A stretch of 64,000 bases of DNA from Bacteroidales bacterium (GTDB taxonomy: Bacteria > Bacteroidota > Bacteroidia > Bacteroidales > UBA12077), in contig JANQHE010000006.1 in assembly GCA_028282785.1 (NCBI GenBank), forward strand, positions 18,337 to 82,336, given 5' to 3'. How positions within the stretch are numbered: position 1 is the stretch's first letter; the number at the start of each line of letters is the position of its first letter. The notes beneath the pieces were generated by a model that saw only the letters and a program-made list of their open reading frames with translations, made no database searches and was not told where the DNA came from. Made by a program: the position numbers and the translations under genes. Below are positions 35,429 through 45,167 of the stretch, piece after piece.

Positions 35429-36151
35429 ATGCTAAAATACTTTCCATTAGGTGATACTGCTTTCTTAATTAAAATTGGAAATGATATCTCCACTGAGACA
35501 CATTTTAAAGTTCAGTATTTTACTAAGCTTCTGGAAGATAAAAACTTAAAAGGAATTATTGAAGTTACGCCGGCCTACAATGAAATATTGATTTCGTATG
35601 ATCCGGATATTATGAATTATAAAGAGTTAATCGGAGAACTAAAAAAACTGGAAAAAAAAGAAATAACTCAAAATAAAGAATCTAAACGTATACTTTATAT
35701 ACCGGTTTGTTATGAAGCAGAATATGCATTGGATATGGAAATAGTGGCTTCCGAAAACAGTATTTCAATTAATGAAGTAGTAAAAATTCATACTTCTGGT
35801 GAGTATTTAGTTTACATGTTGGGATTTACCCCTGGTTTTTGCTACCTCGGAGGTATGGATCAAAAAATTGCTACTCCCAGAAAGGAAACCCCAAGAGTTT
35901 TGATCGAAGCGGGATCGGTTGGTATTGCCGGAAAACAAACTGGTATTTACCCTATTGATAGTCCTGGTGGGTGGCAGATTATTGGCAAAACTCCATTGGA
36001 ACTTTTTAATCCTGAAAGTGAACCGTATTTTTTTATTGAACCGGGGAATTATTTAAAATTTTATGGAATATCAAAATCCGAGTTCGAAACAATTAAAAAG
36101 CAAGTAGAACAGAATAGTTTTGTTATAAAAACTGAAATAAGAGATGAATAA
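35429..36151 (+). CDS. pxpB: 5-oxoprolinase subunit B
   Basis: The 240-residue protein has the KipI/PxpB (AHS1) domain: N-terminal FPLGDTAFLIKIG and the catalytic region YLVYMLGFTPGFCYLGGMD, RKETPRVLIEAGSVGIAGKQTGIYP and SPGGWQIIGKTPLELF. With PxpC and PxpA it converts 5-oxoproline to glutamate at the cost of ATP. Its stop overlaps the start of pxpC by 8 bp. Confidence 0.93.
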   Translation: MLKYFPLGDTAFLIKIGNDISTETHFKVQYFTKLLEDKNLKGIIEVTPAYNEILISYDPDIMNYKELIGELKKLEKKEITQNKESKRILYIPVCYEAEYALDMEIVASENSISINEVVKIHTSGEYLVYMLGFTPGFCYLGGMDQKIATPRKETPRVLIEAGSVGIAGKQTGIYPIDSPGGWQIIGKTPLELFNPESEPYFFIEPGNYLKFYGISKSEFETIKKQVEQNSFVIKTEIRDE

Positions 36152-37031
36152 AATTACGATCAAAAAACCGGGATTGTTGAGCACCATTCAGGATGCAGGG
36201 CGTTGGGGTTTTCAGAAATACGGAATGCCGGTATCAGGTGCTATGGATCTTTATTCATTACGGCGGGCAAATGAACTGGTAGGAAATGGGTCGAAAGAAG
36301 CGTGTATTGAGGCTACTATGGATGGTCCTACCATTGAATTTTTTAACGATGGTTTTATAGCTATTTGCGGCGCAGATATGCAAGCTACTTTAGATGGGAA
36401 CGATATTGAAATGTATAAGACAGTTCGTGTTAATAAAGGAAGTAATTTATCATTTAAAGGATTAAAAACAGGATTGAGGACTTACATTGCATTTTCTGGC
36501 GGGATTAACGTACCCGTGGTTATGGGAAGTAAATCAACCTATTTAAGAGGTAAAATTGGTGGATTTCAAGGACGAAAATTGCAAAAAGGAGATGAAATTG
36601 AAATCGGTACATTTAATAAAAACCTGGACTTTAAAAAGGTACCAAAAAATAAAATTCCTTTTTATAAAGAGTATTTTACGGCTCGTATAATCCCGGGACC
36701 AGAGGCAGGCCATTTTACGGTAAAAGGATTAGCTGATTTTTTAAACTCGGAATATACCCTAACAGAACAATGCGATAGAATGGGGTATAGGCTTACCGGA
36801 ACAAAAATCAGGCATAGATTATCGGCTGATATAATCTCTTCCGGAATTGCTTTCGGAACCATACAGGTTCCATCTCATGGCGACCCTATAATCATGATGG
36901 CTGACAGGCAAACAATTGGAGGTTATACCAGGATCGGAAACATAGTTTCAGAGGATTTACCTTATATAGCCCAGTTAAAACCGGGAGACAAAATTAGTTT
37001 TAAAGAAGTAAAATTGAATGATATTTATTAA
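36144..37031 (+). CDS. pxpC: 5-oxoprolinase subunit C
   Basis: The 295-residue protein has the KipA/PxpC (AHS2) domain: KPGLLSTIQDAGRWGFQKYGMPVSGAMD at the start, then FIAICGADMQATLDG, YIAFSGGI, GSKSTYLRG, ISSGIAFGTIQVPSHGDPIIMMADRQTIGGYTRIG. It is the last gene of the oxoprolinase operon and overlaps by 4 bp the end of a convergent gene. No terminator is visible at the overlap. Confidence 0.93.
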   Translation: MNKITIKKPGLLSTIQDAGRWGFQKYGMPVSGAMDLYSLRRANELVGNGSKEACIEATMDGPTIEFFNDGFIAICGADMQATLDGNDIEMYKTVRVNKGSNLSFKGLKTGLRTYIAFSGGINVPVVMGSKSTYLRGKIGGFQGRKLQKGDEIEIGTFNKNLDFKKVPKNKIPFYKEYFTARIIPGPEAGHFTVKGLADFLNSEYTLTEQCDRMGYRLTGTKIRHRLSADIISSGIAFGTIQVPSHGDPIIMMADRQTIGGYTRIGNIVSEDLPYIAQLKPGDKISFKEVKLNDIY

Positions 37032-37801
37032 TCTTTCGAAGTATAATATATTTTGCTTATCGATTCGTTTTGTAAGATCTTAGGATACAAATTATCCTTT
37101 ACCCAAACGAATTCAGGTTCTTGTTTTAATAGTTTTTGTAAAACATTTTTAGCTTCGGTACTTTCACCTTTTCTATCTAATGAAATAGCTAACCAAACCA
37201 TTGCATTTACATACTGCCAGTTATTGGAACTTTGATTTGTAAGTTCAAATAATCGAATGGCATATCTATAATATTGTATTGCATCATCAATGTCACCACC
37301 TAAAAGAGCAGGGGTATGATATTTATAGTTTGCCATTTCTATTAAAACCGAAGGAGTAATTTCCTTAAGTGAGGTAGCTTTATTTAAATATAATTTTCCT
37401 TTGGGCCCGTTCAATATTACCTGATTTGGATAAAGTATTATTTTAAATCCGTATATACCGGCTCTAAGCCCTCGTACATCGGCCCAATCTTCATTATAAT
37501 CTAATAATTCTTCAATGTTTTTTTTGGCTTTTGGTAATATTAATTTGGCGGTTTTATAATCACCTTTATCAATTAACATCCCTATATAACCATATTGGCT
37601 TTTTGTTAACTCATGCAATGTAAATACATTCTTTGTTTTTTTATATGATTTTTCCAAATCGTTCATAACTTCTATCCAAAGAGGGTCATTCCCTTCAATG
37701 TAGGCATCATAAAGTTTTTCTCTTGCTTCGCTTATACCTGAAGAATATAAATTTGTGGAAGCAATTAAGACAAATGGTATTATGATAACTAATCTTTTCA
37801 T
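37028..37801 (-). CDS. Secreted TPR-like protein
   Basis: The 257-residue protein has a signal peptide (1-20). It is then built of helix pairs with TPR-like spacing (YGYIGMLIDKGDYKTAKLIL, IDDAIQYYRYAIRLFEL, YVNAMVWLAISLDRKGESTEAKNVLQKLLKQEPEF). It should be periplasmic or outer-membrane associated, and it has no enzymatic motif. Families of this kind occur as companions to outer-membrane machinery; no partner is visible here. Confidence in the fold is moderate. Confidence 0.68.
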   Translation of the reverse strand: MKRLVIIIPFVLIASTNLYSSGISEAREKLYDAYIEGNDPLWIEVMNDLEKSYKKTKNVFTLHELTKSQYGYIGMLIDKGDYKTAKLILPKAKKNIEELLDYNEDWADVRGLRAGIYGFKIILYPNQVILNGPKGKLYLNKATSLKEITPSVLIEMANYKYHTPALLGGDIDDAIQYYRYAIRLFELTNQSSNNWQYVNAMVWLAISLDRKGESTEAKNVLQKLLKQEPEFVWVKDNLYPKILQNESISKIYYTSKD

Positions 37802-37882
37802 GGCTTCACGTTTTTTAGTTTTAACTATGAAACAATAAAAAGATAAAAATGTTTAAAAAATAATTAAAAAGTTTAAACAAAA

Positions 37883-39730
37883 TTATTTTAACGGAATTGT
37901 GAAATAGAATGTACTTCCTTTATCCTCTTCACTATCAGCTCTTATTGAGCCACCATTTTTTTCTATTAATTCTTTGCATAAAATTAACCCAAGGCCTGTT
38001 CCCTTTTCCTTATCAGTTCCGTACGTTGAGAATGTAGATCCTATTTTAAACAGCTTGTCAATATATTCTTTAGGAATACCAATACCGTTATCTTTAACAG
38101 AGATTTCAACAAATTTATTATTCTCTATCACATTAGAATTAATTTCTATTTTGCTATCCTGGTAAGAAAATTTAAGAGCGTTAGAAAGTAAGTTTCTAAT
38201 AACGGTTTTAATAGAACTTTTATTTATTTCAAGTTCAATGTCACCTACATTTGAGATTATTTTAATATTTTTTTCTTTGGCTTTTTCTTCGAGTAAGAAC
38301 AAGGTGTTTTCCGTAAGATCTTTAAGACTAATTTTTTCTATGTCAAATTCAAGAGTGTTCATCTGAATCCTAGCCCATAATAACAAGTCATCTAAAAGGT
38401 TGTTTGTTTTAGAAGATAAACCCATAAGGATATTAATGTAATCCAGTTTTTCATCATTTGAAATATCACTAAAGTTATCTTTTAATAACTTAAGTAATTG
38501 GGAAATATTTCCAACAGGCCCTTTTAGGTCATGAGCTATTATAGAGAAGAAAACGTTTTTCGTAGCGTTAGCTTCGGACAATTCTTTTTCAGAATCTATT
38601 AGAGCCGATTCTGTATTTTTTCGATCTGTAATATCTTCTTTTACAGCAAGATATTTAATTGTTTTTCCCTTTTCGTCTATAATAGGAGATATAGAAGCTA
38701 ATTCCCAGTAGAGCGTACCATCTTTCTTCTTATTTAAAAATTCACCTCTCCAGGTTTCTCCTTTTACGATGGTTTCCCAAAGTTCTCTATAATCCTCAGA
38801 TTCTGTATGTTCAGATTTTAAAATATTGGGATTTTGTCCAACGGCTTCTTCAAACGTATATCCGGTAACCTCTGTAAATTTGGGGTTAACATACTCTATA
38901 ATGCCATTTGTATCTGTAATTACAATAGATGAAGGACTTTGCTTTACAGCAGTATATAGTGATAAAATTTCTTCTTCAATTCTTTTCCTGTCTGTTATAT
39001 CTCTAAATGCAACAACTCTTAACTCTTTTCCATCAATAAACACATCCTTAGCTTCTACTTCCGCAATAAAAGCAGTATTATTTTTTCTCATTAGTTTTAA
39101 CTCATAAGGACCTGGAATTTTATTGCTCATGTTCTCCATTGCCAGATTTCTTAAGTCCGGATGTATAAATTCCAATACATTTTTTCCTTTAATAAAATCT
39201 AAGCTATATCCGGTTAACTTATGTGCAGACGGATTTATATCTATCACAACACCCTTATCATGAATTATGATACCTTCTATCGTAAGGTCAGTTAGTATCT
39301 TATATCGCGCCTGGCTTTCTTTTAATGCATCCTCAGCTTTTTTCTTTTCTGTGATGTCTTCTAATATTCCATCAAAATAAATAACCTTGTTGCTTTTATC
39401 TTTAACAACTTTAACTGTATCTTCTACTATAATTTCTTTATTGTTCCTAGTTTTAAGATGGATTATTTGCTTTGTGGTGTTTTGGTCTTTATCAGCAAGC
39501 ATGTCAATTTCTGCATTTCTTTCCTTTCTGTTAAAATAGAAGTCATATACAGACATATTAAGAATTTCATCTAGTGTATATTCAAGCATCCTTGCTAAAG
39601 CAGAATTAGCATAAAGAATCCTTCCTTCAACAGTTGTGCGGTATATTCCTACCGGAAGATGGTCAGTGAGTTGTATAACCAGGTCTTTTTCCTGATTTTC
39701 TTGATTTGTATTCATCGATTGACCGGACAT
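37883..39730 (-). CDS. Multi-PAS sensor histidine kinase
   Basis: The 615-residue soluble kinase has three PAS domains (about 20-130, 140-250 and 260-375), each ending in a DIT-x-[RK]K-type PAC signature (DITEKKKA, DITDRKRI, DITDRKNT). HisKA with His400 (FFSIIAHDLKGPVGNI) and a HATPase_c domain (RNLLSNALKF, DNGIGIPK, KGTGLGLILCKEL) follow. No transmembrane segment is present, so the signal is intracellular (redox, ligand or light). No response regulator is adjacent. The start may be M6 (39715). Confidence 0.9.
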   Translation of the reverse strand: MSGQSMNTNQENQEKDLVIQLTDHLPVGIYRTTVEGRILYANSALARMLEYTLDEILNMSVYDFYFNRKERNAEIDMLADKDQNTTKQIIHLKTRNNKEIIVEDTVKVVKDKSNKVIYFDGILEDITEKKKAEDALKESQARYKILTDLTIEGIIIHDKGVVIDINPSAHKLTGYSLDFIKGKNVLEFIHPDLRNLAMENMSNKIPGPYELKLMRKNNTAFIAEVEAKDVFIDGKELRVVAFRDITDRKRIEEEILSLYTAVKQSPSSIVITDTNGIIEYVNPKFTEVTGYTFEEAVGQNPNILKSEHTESEDYRELWETIVKGETWRGEFLNKKKDGTLYWELASISPIIDEKGKTIKYLAVKEDITDRKNTESALIDSEKELSEANATKNVFFSIIAHDLKGPVGNISQLLKLLKDNFSDISNDEKLDYINILMGLSSKTNNLLDDLLLWARIQMNTLEFDIEKISLKDLTENTLFLLEEKAKEKNIKIISNVGDIELEINKSSIKTVIRNLLSNALKFSYQDSKIEINSNVIENNKFVEISVKDNGIGIPKEYIDKLFKIGSTFSTYGTDKEKGTGLGLILCKELIEKNGGSIRADSEEDKGSTFYFTIPLK

Positions 39731-39857
39731 AAATTAAGAGATCAAATTTATGCCATTTTACGTAGAAAAAAAATACCGGTTTGGGTGTTAATGTTAGAAA
39801 ACATACTATTTATCAAAAATTAGTAATAGATGGTGGATGTATTATAACAATCCATGG

Positions 39858-41180
39858 TTAAGGAAACAATAAAATAAAGCTTGATCCTTTATTTACTTCG
39901 GATTTAACTTCTACTATTATTTTGTGGTAATCACAGATCTTCTTGGATAATGCTAACCCCAGACCATAACTATCCTTAGTTTCATTTGAATTTTTAAATC
40001 TGGAAAATATTTGAGGAATTTTTTCCTTTTTAATCCCTGCGCCGGTATCATTAATTTGTATTGAAAACTGATTGTTCTTTTGTTTAGAAACTATTTCAAC
40101 GTGTCCTTTGTCTGTATAACGAATTGCATTATTTACAAAATTGTAGAAAAGAGTAAATAACAAATTATCATTTCCTTTAAAAATAAAGTTATTTGCTTTC
40201 AGTTCCATTTTTATTTCCAATTCTTTGGCAATGGCCTTATCCTCGATTTCTTCTACTACATTTTGTAGAACTTTATTGACATTAACATCTTCGGTTAAAA
40301 TATATTCTTCGTTTTCGATTCTGGACATCATTAAAAGTGTCCGAACCAGATTAGTTAATCTTCGCAATGTTTTTTTAGATTCAAAAATCTTCATCATATC
40401 TGCTTCAGAAAGATTACTTTCATAAAGGATATTGTCTAGCTTACTTTGGATAATACTAACGGGAGTAAGCAATTCATGAGATACGTTACTTATATATTCC
40501 CGTTCGTCGTTAAAAGCGGCTTCAATTTTACGCATTAACGAATGAATGGTCTCATCAAGATAAATAAAATCGGAAGTATTGGTATTTACCGGTTGATAAT
40601 TGAATGAAGTTGGATGTTTTGTGTATTTAAGTTTGCTTACTATTCTTTCGAATGGTCGAAGTAGATATTGAATAAATGATAAATCAAAAATAAATGTTAA
40701 GGTTATGATAAAGATTAAAAATATAAATGCAAACTGTTTAAGGTTATGCTCAAAGCGAAGAATGACTGAAATACTTTTACCTATTTCAATAAGATAATTA
40801 TTGTCATTCTCTTCTATGGAATAACTTAACACACGGTAATCAACCAATTCATCTTCAATAATTCTTTCCGAATATTGAATAATATTTATGGTCGTATCTG
40901 TCCGGATTGGTTCAATTGAAATATATTCTTCCTTTAAAATATTATAACTCCCGAAGGCTTGAAATTCAGCATCCATATCGATATAGGTTTCAATTCCCAA
41001 ACTGTCAACTAATTCAATTACCTGATCAAGTTTCTGAATTAGTAGCTTATCAGTATCCTGAATTGATATACGACTAACTAGCCATGGGATCAAAAAAACA
41101 AGTAATGTGATAATTAATGCTTTGGAAAATGCATTAAACAGGGCTAACTGACTTTTTAGCTTTAGGTTTGGTATTTTCAT
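39858..41180 (-). CDS. Two-component sensor histidine kinase (OmpR-type partner)
   Basis: The 440-residue protein has a membrane helix at about 20-38, an extracytoplasmic sensor of about 110 residues, and a second helix at about 148-172. HisKA has His235 in SNVSHELLTPVS, and a HATPase domain follows (FVNNAIRYTD, DTGAGIKKEKIPQIFSRF, GLGLALSKKI). It is encoded directly after its regulator, and the regulator stop and kinase start touch at 41180. The signal is unknown. The neighbouring outer-membrane protein upstream may be a target. Confidence 0.9.
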   Translation of the reverse strand: MKIPNLKLKSQLALFNAFSKALIITLLVFLIPWLVSRISIQDTDKLLIQKLDQVIELVDSLGIETYIDMDAEFQAFGSYNILKEEYISIEPIRTDTTINIIQYSERIIEDELVDYRVLSYSIEENDNNYLIEIGKSISVILRFEHNLKQFAFIFLIFIITLTFIFDLSFIQYLLRPFERIVSKLKYTKHPTSFNYQPVNTNTSDFIYLDETIHSLMRKIEAAFNDEREYISNVSHELLTPVSIIQSKLDNILYESNLSEADMMKIFESKKTLRRLTNLVRTLLMMSRIENEEYILTEDVNVNKVLQNVVEEIEDKAIAKELEIKMELKANNFIFKGNDNLLFTLFYNFVNNAIRYTDKGHVEIVSKQKNNQFSIQINDTGAGIKKEKIPQIFSRFKNSNETKDSYGLGLALSKKICDYHKIIVEVKSEVNKGSSFILLFP

Positions 41181-41854
41181 TAAAACTCAAATTTATATCC
41201 TATACCACGAACAGTTTTTATCCAATTGGTATTATCAAACTCAGCGAGTTTTTTTCTAACATTCTTTATATGAACATCAATATAATTCGAATCATAATCA
41301 TCTTCATAAAACTCGCCCCAAATATGCTCTGTTAACTGTAAACGATCTAATACACGATTTTTGTTTAGCACTAAATAGCTTAATAGTTTATACTCTTTCT
41401 TTGTTAAACTAATAGATTTATCCTTAAATTGAAAATGCTTCTTATTTGTATCTAACGAAAAACCTCCAAATTTGATAACAGACTCCTGGTGCCCGAATTT
41501 TCTTCTTGTAATAGCTTGTATTCTTGACAAAAGTTCTAATAACGAAAATGGTTTAGGTAAATAATCATCAGCACCGAGATCAAAACCCTTTATTTTATCT
41601 TCTAATTCCCCACGGGCGGTAATTACGATAAAATATGCTTCGGAATTATATTTCTTAGCTTCTTTAATTAGGTCTAAACCATTATAATCGGGTAACCCAA
41701 TATCAAGTAAAATAAAATCATATGGATTTACGGATATAAGTTCTGACGCTTCTTCACCGGTATGTGCCAAATCAATATTATAATCTTCTTTTACAAGAAA
41801 TTGTTTTATTTCTGATGCTAAACTTTTTTCATCTTCTACAATTAATATTCTCAT
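41180..41854 (-). CDS. OmpR/PhoB-family response regulator
   Basis: The start at 41854 (MRILIVEDEKSLASE) gives 224 residues. An earlier in-frame start at 41956 would run into the coding sequence of the preceding gene and is rejected. The receiver has the acidic pair Glu7-Asp8-Glu9, phospho-acceptor Asp51 in LLDIGLPD and Lys in LPKPFSLLEL. The DNA-binding part is a winged helix of the OmpR type ending in IKTVRGIGYKFEF. It forms a two-component system with the kinase encoded next. Confidence 0.93.
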   Translation of the reverse strand: MRILIVEDEKSLASEIKQFLVKEDYNIDLAHTGEEASELISVNPYDFILLDIGLPDYNGLDLIKEAKKYNSEAYFIVITARGELEDKIKGFDLGADDYLPKPFSLLELLSRIQAITRRKFGHQESVIKFGGFSLDTNKKHFQFKDKSISLTKKEYKLLSYLVLNKNRVLDRLQLTEHIWGEFYEDDYDSNYIDVHIKNVRKKLAEFDNTNWIKTVRGIGYKFEF

Positions 41855-41865
41855 ATTACTTCGTA

Positions 41866-42819
41866 TTAGAAAATAAATGATAAAGAGATTATATAACCTG
41901 TTTGATCTTTCATACCAAATACTTCCAGCTTTTCGGATGGAATATAATACATCCATGAAAATGTAGCAGAAACACTTCCAATTCCAAAGGTAACAGGCAC
42001 AAGAAAGTCAACTCCCTGATACGAAAAGGTATTTGTTGAAACATCTTGATTTTCAAGATATCTTTTAATGATTTCTTCCGTGGAAATATTAAAAGTCTGA
42101 TACCCTTTAAACCTTAAATAAGGAATTAGCACATTATTGATATATGGCTCGTATATATCATATAAGTAATGGTCGGTTCCAAAATTAAAAGATACAGAAG
42201 GCATAATATACAGGTAGTCATTCTTAAAAAATATATCTTCAAAATCAACATTTATGGTTGCTCCTGCATCTGTAAAATAATTTTCATTATCAAGAAGAAA
42301 GAAACCATCACCATATAAATAGAGCATTTTATAAGTAAATCCTGCAGAAACGTTTAAAGCATGATTATAATTTAAGCCTTCATAATTATATTCACCTTTA
42401 TAATAATGATAAATGTAACTTGCATCAACATCAAATAAATCTTTATGGAAACTTTTTTGATACCCTAATAAAAAGTCAAGATCATAACTTAAGGTATCTG
42501 CATCTGAATAATTAGTTATCATTAATCCTGTTTGGATTCCTGACTTATGTAAAAAAGAAAGATTTGTTATATAAGCAGGAATAATAATATCAGAAATTTT
42601 ACCTTTGGTTTTTATTTTATTATTGGTATAATTAAAATCCATCATAAAAAAACTAAACTCAACATCAGAATAGTCAATTGAATCTGTTGTCGAAATAGAA
42701 TCAGCCTCGATAATTTGTCCGAAGCTGTATGTACTGGTTGTTAATAAATAGAGTAATAATAGGTTAAATAATCTCAAATAAAATCTTCCACAGAGATTTT
42801 TGTTGGTTATTTGAATCAT
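41866..42819 (-). CDS. Outer-membrane beta-barrel protein, unknown
   Basis: The 317-residue protein has a signal peptide (about 1-36, ending SFGQ). It then has many amphipathic strands with aromatic residues (YKMLYLYGDGFFLLDNE, YLYIMPSVSFNFGTDHYLYDIY) and a C-terminal strand ending in Phe (YIISLSFIF), the outer-membrane insertion signature. I do not recognise a family. The gene ends 12 bp before the start of the OmpR regulator, suggesting one transcript of barrel, regulator and kinase. Confidence 0.7.
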   Translation of the reverse strand: MIQITNKNLCGRFYLRLFNLLLLYLLTTSTYSFGQIIEADSISTTDSIDYSDVEFSFFMMDFNYTNNKIKTKGKISDIIIPAYITNLSFLHKSGIQTGLMITNYSDADTLSYDLDFLLGYQKSFHKDLFDVDASYIYHYYKGEYNYEGLNYNHALNVSAGFTYKMLYLYGDGFFLLDNENYFTDAGATINVDFEDIFFKNDYLYIMPSVSFNFGTDHYLYDIYEPYINNVLIPYLRFKGYQTFNISTEEIIKRYLENQDVSTNTFSYQGVDFLVPVTFGIGSVSATFSWMYYIPSEKLEVFGMKDQTGYIISLSFIF

Positions 42820-42836
42820 ATAAAGTTGATCATCCG

Positions 42837-43079
42837 TTAACGCTTTCTCCTAATAGCCTTTGCTTTGCGAACAACTTGTTTTTTCTTCTTATTTTGTATT
42901 TGTGCATTTCTAATCTGTGCTTTTTTAATTTGGGCTTTTTTCTGTGTGGCCCTGGGCACAGTTTTTATTGTTTCTTTTTTTGGCGGATCAGTAGTCTTTT
43001 TCTCTACTTTTTTTGGTTCCTGTGCAAAAGAAACTAACACAACAAAAACAAAAACAAATACGATCGCAATTCTTTTCAT
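42837..43079 (-). CDS. Small secreted basic repeat peptide
   Basis: The 80-residue product has a signal peptide (MKRIAIVFVFVFVVLVSFAQ) and a mature part that is almost entirely Lys, Arg, Gln and Ala. It has a 5-residue repeat (KKAQI, KKAQI, RNAQI) coded by 15-bp tandem units and a poly-basic tail. The size and composition suggest binding to nucleic acid, acidic polysaccharide or peptidoglycan outside the cytoplasm. No family is recognised. It could be confused with a shadow frame, but the clean signal peptide argues for a real gene. Confidence 0.6.
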   Translation of the reverse strand: MKRIAIVFVFVFVVLVSFAQEPKKVEKKTTDPPKKETIKTVPRATQKKAQIKKAQIRNAQIQNKKKKQVVRKAKAIRRKR

Positions 43080-43151
43080 AAATCCTCCTATGTTTTCGTT
43101 GTTAAAATTAAATAATTATTCAGAATATATAAAGTGCTAATTTATATAATG

Positions 43152-43400
43152 CTAATCAGAGAGTTTCATTACCTTAGAAAAAGCCTTAATACCGTTGTCT
43201 TCGTAACTAATATTAAGTTTTAATGAGAATACGGAAGCTTCATAATAATCGCAGAATTGATGAATTAATTTACCGTCATCACGAACAACTGCAAATGGTT
43301 TATTCATATCAAAGAAAGTTTGGTTGTTTTTTGAACTGATTGTTGAGCATTTTTCGTTCATTTTTCCTGATATTAAACTGAAAATTCTTGTTTTAAACAT
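43152..43400 (-). CDS. Hypothetical small protein
   Basis: The 82-residue product has no signal peptide in a convincing position. The second half has a mixed alpha/beta pattern (FAVVRDDGKLIHQF, YYEASVFSLKLNISYED). I do not recognise it. It is placed between two secreted-protein genes in the same direction. The overall frame is plausible for a real gene but evidence is limited to length and composition. Confidence 0.5.
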   Translation of the reverse strand: MFKTRIFSLISGKMNEKCSTISSKNNQTFFDMNKPFAVVRDDGKLIHQFCDYYEASVFSLKLNISYEDNGIKAFSKVMKLSD

Positions 43401-43467
43401 GACCCTAAAAGTTTAAAATGATCCCGGGTTGTAAAATACTTCCCGGGATCGAAACAATTACTAACCA

Positions 43468-44373
43468 TTACCAGCCAAAACGGCGTTTTCTTTTAATTTC
43501 AATAGTTTCAGTAACACCATCACGAGTGATTTCTGCCAGGTTATCGCAAGTTCCATCACCATAATCTATTATTATTTCTTCTTCATCTATCATAATAACT
43601 CTTGTACCTGAAACAAAGTACCTGTAACATCCCTCTGCATGATTCTTTACTAATGGAGATGTTATTTCACTTGTAATTTCTGTTCCATCAGCTAATGTAG
43701 CACTTGAAGTACCGGTTACTTCTATTACATCATCATATTTGTAACGTGTATCAGACCCCTCAACTACTTCGCGAACACGTTCTCTTTGCCACGTGATTGT
43801 ACCCGCATCTTCAGCTAAAATTATTGATCCATCGGCAATAACTTCACTTACACGATTATCTTCTTCATTGATATAACGATACACTGTTCGGGTACCTAAT
43901 AATTGGTTATCATCAACAAAATAATTATCAAATGTATATACGATTTCTGTTTCTCCATCACCCCAATAATATCCATAATGAGTGATCAAAATTCTTCCTC
44001 TACGATAACGTCCATCATTACATAAACAGTTTTCATCACCGAAATCGATGGTTACTTCAACAGTATCTTCTTTGTAAATTTTGGTTACTGTTGCGCATGG
44101 ACTTAATCTATGATATTTATTCATTCCATCGGTTTCAGTTGCGGATTTAGTTGAAAGACCTTCTAAATAATCAACAGCTTCGTCTCCTAAATCTTCAACT
44201 TCGTCGAATAGTTCAGAAGCATATGATTCATTGATTATATCAGCGTTTTGATCTTCAATTGAGAGATTTTCTGTTTCTTCACAAGAAACCAGGATCAAAC
44301 CAAATATTGCCAAAGTTATTAAGGCAATGGATTTGTAAAACTTTGTCGTTTGGTTAAATAATTTTGTTTTCAT
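43468..44373 (-). CDS. Hypothetical acidic lipoprotein
   Basis: The 301-residue protein has a lipoprotein signal with lipobox LVSC (about residue 31). The mature part is acidic and rich in beta strands with YRYxN/RVSEV-like segments (GRILITHYGYYWGDGETEIVYTFDNYF), which resembles repeated barrel or sandwich units. It ends with a short basic tail (KRKRRFG). No enzyme motif is seen. It is monocistronic by appearance and probably surface or periplasmic. Confidence 0.7.
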   Translation of the reverse strand: MKTKLFNQTTKFYKSIALITLAIFGLILVSCEETENLSIEDQNADIINESYASELFDEVEDLGDEAVDYLEGLSTKSATETDGMNKYHRLSPCATVTKIYKEDTVEVTIDFGDENCLCNDGRYRRGRILITHYGYYWGDGETEIVYTFDNYFVDDNQLLGTRTVYRYINEEDNRVSEVIADGSIILAEDAGTITWQRERVREVVEGSDTRYKYDDVIEVTGTSSATLADGTEITSEITSPLVKNHAEGCYRYFVSGTRVIMIDEEEIIIDYGDGTCDNLAEITRDGVTETIEIKRKRRFGW

Positions 44374-44604
44374 GGTTGTCGATTTTTGATTTAATAATTT
44401 TTATCGATTAATTTCTGATCAGTTTTAATTTTTAATGAGAACTAAATTTCTTATCCCATTTTCTGGAAACAAATCTAAAATGACAACATGAAGTGAAAAT
44501 GAAGAAATCTTTTACAGGATTAATTAAGTCATATTTAGAAATTATATTATAAAAAATATCAATAAACTAATATTTTTTTAAGGTTTATTCACTTTTTCTT
44601 TTTT

Positions 44605-44621
44605 TGTGAAACTAATTCACA
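44605..44621 (+). promoter_or_regulatory. Palindrome upstream of bacteriohemerythrin
   Basis: TGTGAAACTAATTCACA is a 6-bp inverted repeat (TGTGAA/TTCACA) with a 5-bp centre, about 45 bp before the ATG of the hemerythrin gene. It resembles the CRP/FNR half-site TGTGA, but spacing is one base longer than the classical site. A regulator of the CRP/FNR superfamily is possible. Confidence 0.45.
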
Positions 44622-44665
44622 TAAATTATCGTTTGAAGAATTAATTTACTTTAAAAAAAACAACA

Positions 44666-45073
44666 ATGGCATTAATTAAATGGACCACAGAACTTAGTGT
44701 TAATATTAGTTCAATTGATGAGCAACACAAAATATTAATCAATATGATTAACGAATTTTATGAAAAAATTAGTGAGAAATCAAATAATGAATTAATTTCT
44801 AATTTAATAACTAAAATGAAAGATTATACAATACTTCATTTTAGTGTAGAAGAAAAATTATTTGAACAATATAATTATGCTGATTTTGAACAACATAAAA
44901 AGCAGCACGATGGGTTCATAAAGAAAGTGTCAGATTTAGAAGAAAGGTTTAATAAAGGAGAAATCATACTTTCATTTGAGATCACAAAATTCTTAAAAGA
45001 TTGGCTTATAAATCATATTCAAGGTACTGATAAAAAGTACACAAAATTCTTTATTGAGAAAGGAATAAGTTAA
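44666..45073 (+). CDS. Bacteriohemerythrin
   Basis: The 135-residue four-helix protein carries all seven di-iron ligands in the canonical order: His21 (DEQHK), His58 and Glu62 (HFSVEE), His77 and His81 (EQHKKQH), His117 and Asp122 (HIQGTD). Such proteins bind oxygen reversibly or deliver or scavenge it in microaerobic bacteria. No partner domain is fused. A CRP-like palindrome upstream suggests oxygen- or redox-linked control. Confidence 0.93.
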   Translation: MALIKWTTELSVNISSIDEQHKILINMINEFYEKISEKSNNELISNLITKMKDYTILHFSVEEKLFEQYNYADFEQHKKQHDGFIKKVSDLEERFNKGEIILSFEITKFLKDWLINHIQGTDKKYTKFFIEKGIS

Positions 45074-45167
45074 TTAATTGGAAACAATTTTATTGGATTT
45101 TAGTTGGTATGTAAATGATTTTTGTATGTTAATTGTTTAAATTTGGAAGCTAATAAATTTCATAACT

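Noticed and set aside
41854..41956. Longer N-terminus of the OmpR-type regulator
   Set aside because: The added residues overlap the end of the outer-membrane protein gene and do not belong to a receiver domain; the typical start MRILIVEDE is at 41854.
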